DNA from: Echinarachnius parma
Lineage: Eukaryota > Echinodermata > Echinoidea > Clypeasteroida > Echinarachniidae
Assembly (NCBI GenBank): GCA_037951105.1
Contig: JBAMJV010003047.1
Span: 1-64,000 of the forward strand
Direction of reading: 5' to 3'
DNA length: 64,000 nt
Below are positions 61,280 through 64,000 of the stretch, piece after piece. The translations under genes were made by a program, and so were the position numbers. The notes beneath the pieces are model-generated. The model was not told the origin of the DNA. It searched no databases and saw nothing but the letters and a program-made list of their open reading frames with translations. Each line of letters opens with the position of its first letter. The first letter of the stretch is position 1.

Positions 61280-64000
61280 AGTAGACAACGTTGACTTCAC
61301 GGAAGACACTCCCGATGGAAAGCGCATCCTGCATGGGACAGCAATGGCCATTTACCAACGATCCCAGCATGACAATGAGACACCTCGACTAAAACTCCCC
61401 CAGCCAGATGTGAAAGGCACCACAAATGATCTTATGACCAAGCTGCTTGACTACCAAAAGCCATCTCTCAAACCACAAAGCCCCGTCTATGCCTCGTTCA
61501 GCCTCAAAAAGGATCCCCCACAACCTTCAGATGGTTCCCTTCCAGAGGTTGCCTGGCTGATGGGTCCGACCCTGGTTAGGTCCCATCATGCGGACGGTCA
61601 GAGAAGAGGCAGTCCTACTCCAGGGGGGGGGGGGGGGGGCACTCATGTATAATGTAAGACGGGTATGTGCCGCTTAAAAGAACCCCTTTTCACACCCGAT
61701 CTCAGCTCTAAAGATTTTCAAACATTGCCGCTCCATAGACCCCCGGTATGACTTGGCTAGGTAGTCGAGTAGCGCCAAGTCCATTCTTCTCTTCTAGTTC
61801 GGCTCCATAGACCCCCGGAATGACTTGGCTATGTATTTTACTAGCGCCAAGTCCATTATTCTCTTCTAGTTCGGCTCCTTGGACCACCATTTGAGCCTTT
61901 TTGAGGGTTTCCGTACGTCTCTGGTAGCTCCAAAGTCTATGTATTTTGTAGTTTTAAGTCTGCTCCTTAGACCCCTTAACTCCCGTTTCAGGGTTTTTGT
62001 AGTTTCAAAGACTCTATATTTTGTGCTTGTAGTCGGCTCTTCAGACCCCCATTTCAGAGTTCTGTGAGGCACACCCTGTCAAAAAATAATTCGAGTGACA
62101 TTCTGTGCTGTAGGGCAAGACCTAGCACTTGAACACATCAGCCGCTCCATGAAGGTAGCTGGGGCACTTGTGGGTATAACCCAGAATGTCTATACTCGCT
62201 GTAAGTTCATCTTAATCTCACCAGATTGCCAGACTTACCGACGAATCCTGTGACATCGCTGGATTTGCATCGCCTGCTCAGAGGCGTCACCATGCCCTCT
62301 CAGCTGCAGTGGTTACAAGGCAAGATAAAACATTGAATCGCTCACGTCCACTATTGAAATATTCACAAACCCATTCGTAGAAAAAAGCTGTGACCTATTC
62401 AACATGGTGACAAAAGCAGTCATGCCTGAGAATGTCGAGAGTGATATGTGCGCGGAAAGCGCATGGGCCAGAAGTTGTTTGAGGAATTTGTCACCAACCG
62501 AATATACCAACAGAATAGGAAGCTTCAGACCCGGAAAACAACTGGGAAACGAGTGAAAGTCAATACTGTCTGGAGACAAGGTAGTGGAGCTCAAAGAAGA
62601 TCATAAACTGTTCACCCGGATGTTGTTGGTGTCGAAGTCCAGACCCAGCATAAACCTGGAGGAAGCGATCGGCAGACCCGAGTTGTCAGTAGTATCAAGG
62701 TCAATGTTTGCCACTAATGGTACAATTCTGCACTGCAACCCTGTAGAGCAGCCTGATGGTCATCCTTGAGAAGCTCCCAAGAAGTGTCACTGATGCGGAA
62801 AATCCACTTCCTGACAATAGCACGGAACCTGAAAACATACCTGCAATGATAAAAGTGGCCTTTGTCGATGCCATGGCAGATGTCCAGTCAATACAAAAGT
62901 CTGACAACCTTACATACTGTAACCAGCTGGCTGATCAGTTCACGCATCGTATCCTCGAGAGATACAGTGAGTGATACCGATGAAGTCCATCTGGTCTTTG
63001 ATCGATGCGCTGTTCCTACCTCTCTAAAGGGTGCCACACATGACAGAAGGCAGGATGATCAGCCAGTCATCGCCTACCACATAACAGATGTTACAAACAT
63101 AGCAAAGGTCCCACTGAAACGACTCACGTGAAAACAAAGATAGAGCGACTTGCTACCTTGCCGAGAAGATGCTGGTGAAGGCTCATGCAGAATCAAATGG
63201 TTGTCACAGTGCCGAGCTACGCACAAAAATGTCAGCCACCTTCAAAGTCAGCAGGAAGAGGCAGACACAAAACTCATCCTGCATGCTGCTGATGCAACTG
63301 CTAGTGGGGCTTCCATCATCAACATTCATTCGCCCAATACAGATGTCTTCGTTCTGGCAATCCGGAGGTATCCAAATGTATGCAGCAACATCTACTTCGT
63401 AACTGGAATAGGTACATGTACGAAGCGAAGAGTCATACCCCTGTGACCAATCTACGAAGCCATGGGACGACAAAAGCTGCTGCTCTACCAGGATTGCATG
63501 CATTTAGTGGAGCCGACAACACAGAGGGCTTTGCTGGCAAGGGCAAACCTGCATTCTGGAAGATATTTCGTGAGACATGGGATTACAAGGAGATATTTGC
63601 TCTGGCAAGTCTAGGAACCATGCCATGGCCGAATGATGGTCTCGAAGAGTTCCTCTTCAATTTGGTCTACGTCCCAGTGAGAAAAAGTACCAAGGTGGAA
63701 AAGCTGAAATGGTGGATCTTCACAAAGAAACAGGCCGAGTCAGATAGGTTGGCGCCTCCACAAGACAAGCAATGTTGAGGGCACACTACCATTGACACTG
63801 TTCCGAACCAAGAGGTACCATCTCCACATGATTATGGCCGGAGCTTCGAAGTCGATGTTTGGGTTCCTGTGATGACTAAGCAACAGCCTGCACCAAACGC
63901 GGTCATCCAGCTGGTGAATTGCGGATGTACAAAGGTCCAAATGTGACAATGCGAGGTGCTTCTGTCGCAAGGCAGGACTCAACTGCACAGAATTATGCGC
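61280..64000 (+). pseudogene. Decayed multi-domain ORF: FEN1/PIN-like core plus Cys-rich C-terminus
   Basis: Plus-strand pieces in changing frames: KRILHGTAMAIYQRSQHDNE (61320) and YASFSLKKDPPQPSD; CDLFNMVTKAVMPENVES (62391); VHLVFDRCAVPTSLKGATHD and VIAYHITDVTNIAKVPLK (about 62988-63120); EEADTKLILHAADATASGAS and SPNTDVFVLAIRRYPN (63258-63370); LPGLHAFSGADNTEGFAGKG (about 63489); EKLKWWIFTKKQAESDRLAP (63699); then NCGCTK and, one frame over, CDNARCFCRKAGLNC (63915-63990). EEAD, TDV and GADN-x-GxxGKGK are spaced like FEN1 catalytic blocks. At least four frame breaks and a minisatellite insertion (61730-62070) inactivate it. The 3' end is cut by the window edge. I recall this architecture as multicopy in marine invertebrate genomes but cannot name it. 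Confidence 0.65.
61730..62070 (+). repeat. Minisatellite, unit about 72-88 bp
   Basis: GGCTCCATAGACCCCCGG recurs at 61730 and 61802; diverged starts (GCTCCTTGGACC, GCTCCTTAGACC, GGCTCTTCAGACC) follow at about 61874, 61962 and 62036. The first two units share CGCCAAGTCCATTNTTCTCT. It interrupts the decayed nuclease-like ORF. Confidence 0.83.

Overview
This is animal nuclear DNA. Three protein genes are split into short exons with canonical GT/AG borders and consistent phases, inside introns and spacers packed with small inverted-repeat transposons, minisatellites and poly-G/poly-C runs of 10-20 bases or more. The gene set, the AT-rich background and the very high load of miniature elements suggest a marine invertebrate deuterostome, an echinoderm being my best guess. 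That placement is inference. Nothing here is bacterial, and no operon, CRISPR array or prophage is present.

Layout. (1) 1-2940: a fold-back element, a palindromic wreck of a Tc1-like transposon and a small element carrying telomere-like repeats. (2) 3060-about 25245, plus strand: an hnRNP A/B-type RNA-binding protein gene. It has 10 coding exons, two RRMs, a Gly-rich tail and an M9-like PY nuclear localisation signal; the 8.6-kb first intron is full of repeats, and likely spliced non-coding exons lie downstream of the stop. (3) 28089-34029, plus strand: a glucose-6-phosphatase catalytic-subunit gene with all catalytic residues; the end of its third exon is duplicated inside the next intron. 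(4) 34030-47244: the spacer between two convergent genes, probably including long 3' UTRs, with several non-autonomous DNA transposons. (5) 47245-54237, minus strand: the last six exons, about 315 codons, of an LMBR1/LMBR1L-type multi-spanning membrane protein. Its upstream exons are not in the window; two of its exons have partial, decayed tandem copies. (6) 54240-64000: repeat territory. It holds a roughly 200-bp satellite array, a fragment of a CR1/Jockey-type LINE reverse transcriptase split by a tRNA-derived SINE, and two decayed coding regions on opposite strands, both resembling a FEN1/PIN-like nuclease; one also has a Cys-rich C-terminus.

The three host genes are ordinary housekeeping or metabolic genes with no evident functional link. 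The most unusual material is the pair of FEN1-like nuclease remnants, a non-autonomous transposon family whose interior carries repeated copies of GTCMCGGYGTTAC, the recurrent partial exon duplications in G6PC and LMBR1, and the probable NMD-type 3' splicing of the hnRNP gene. All exon models come from reading splice sites and protein similarity by eye, with no transcript data.
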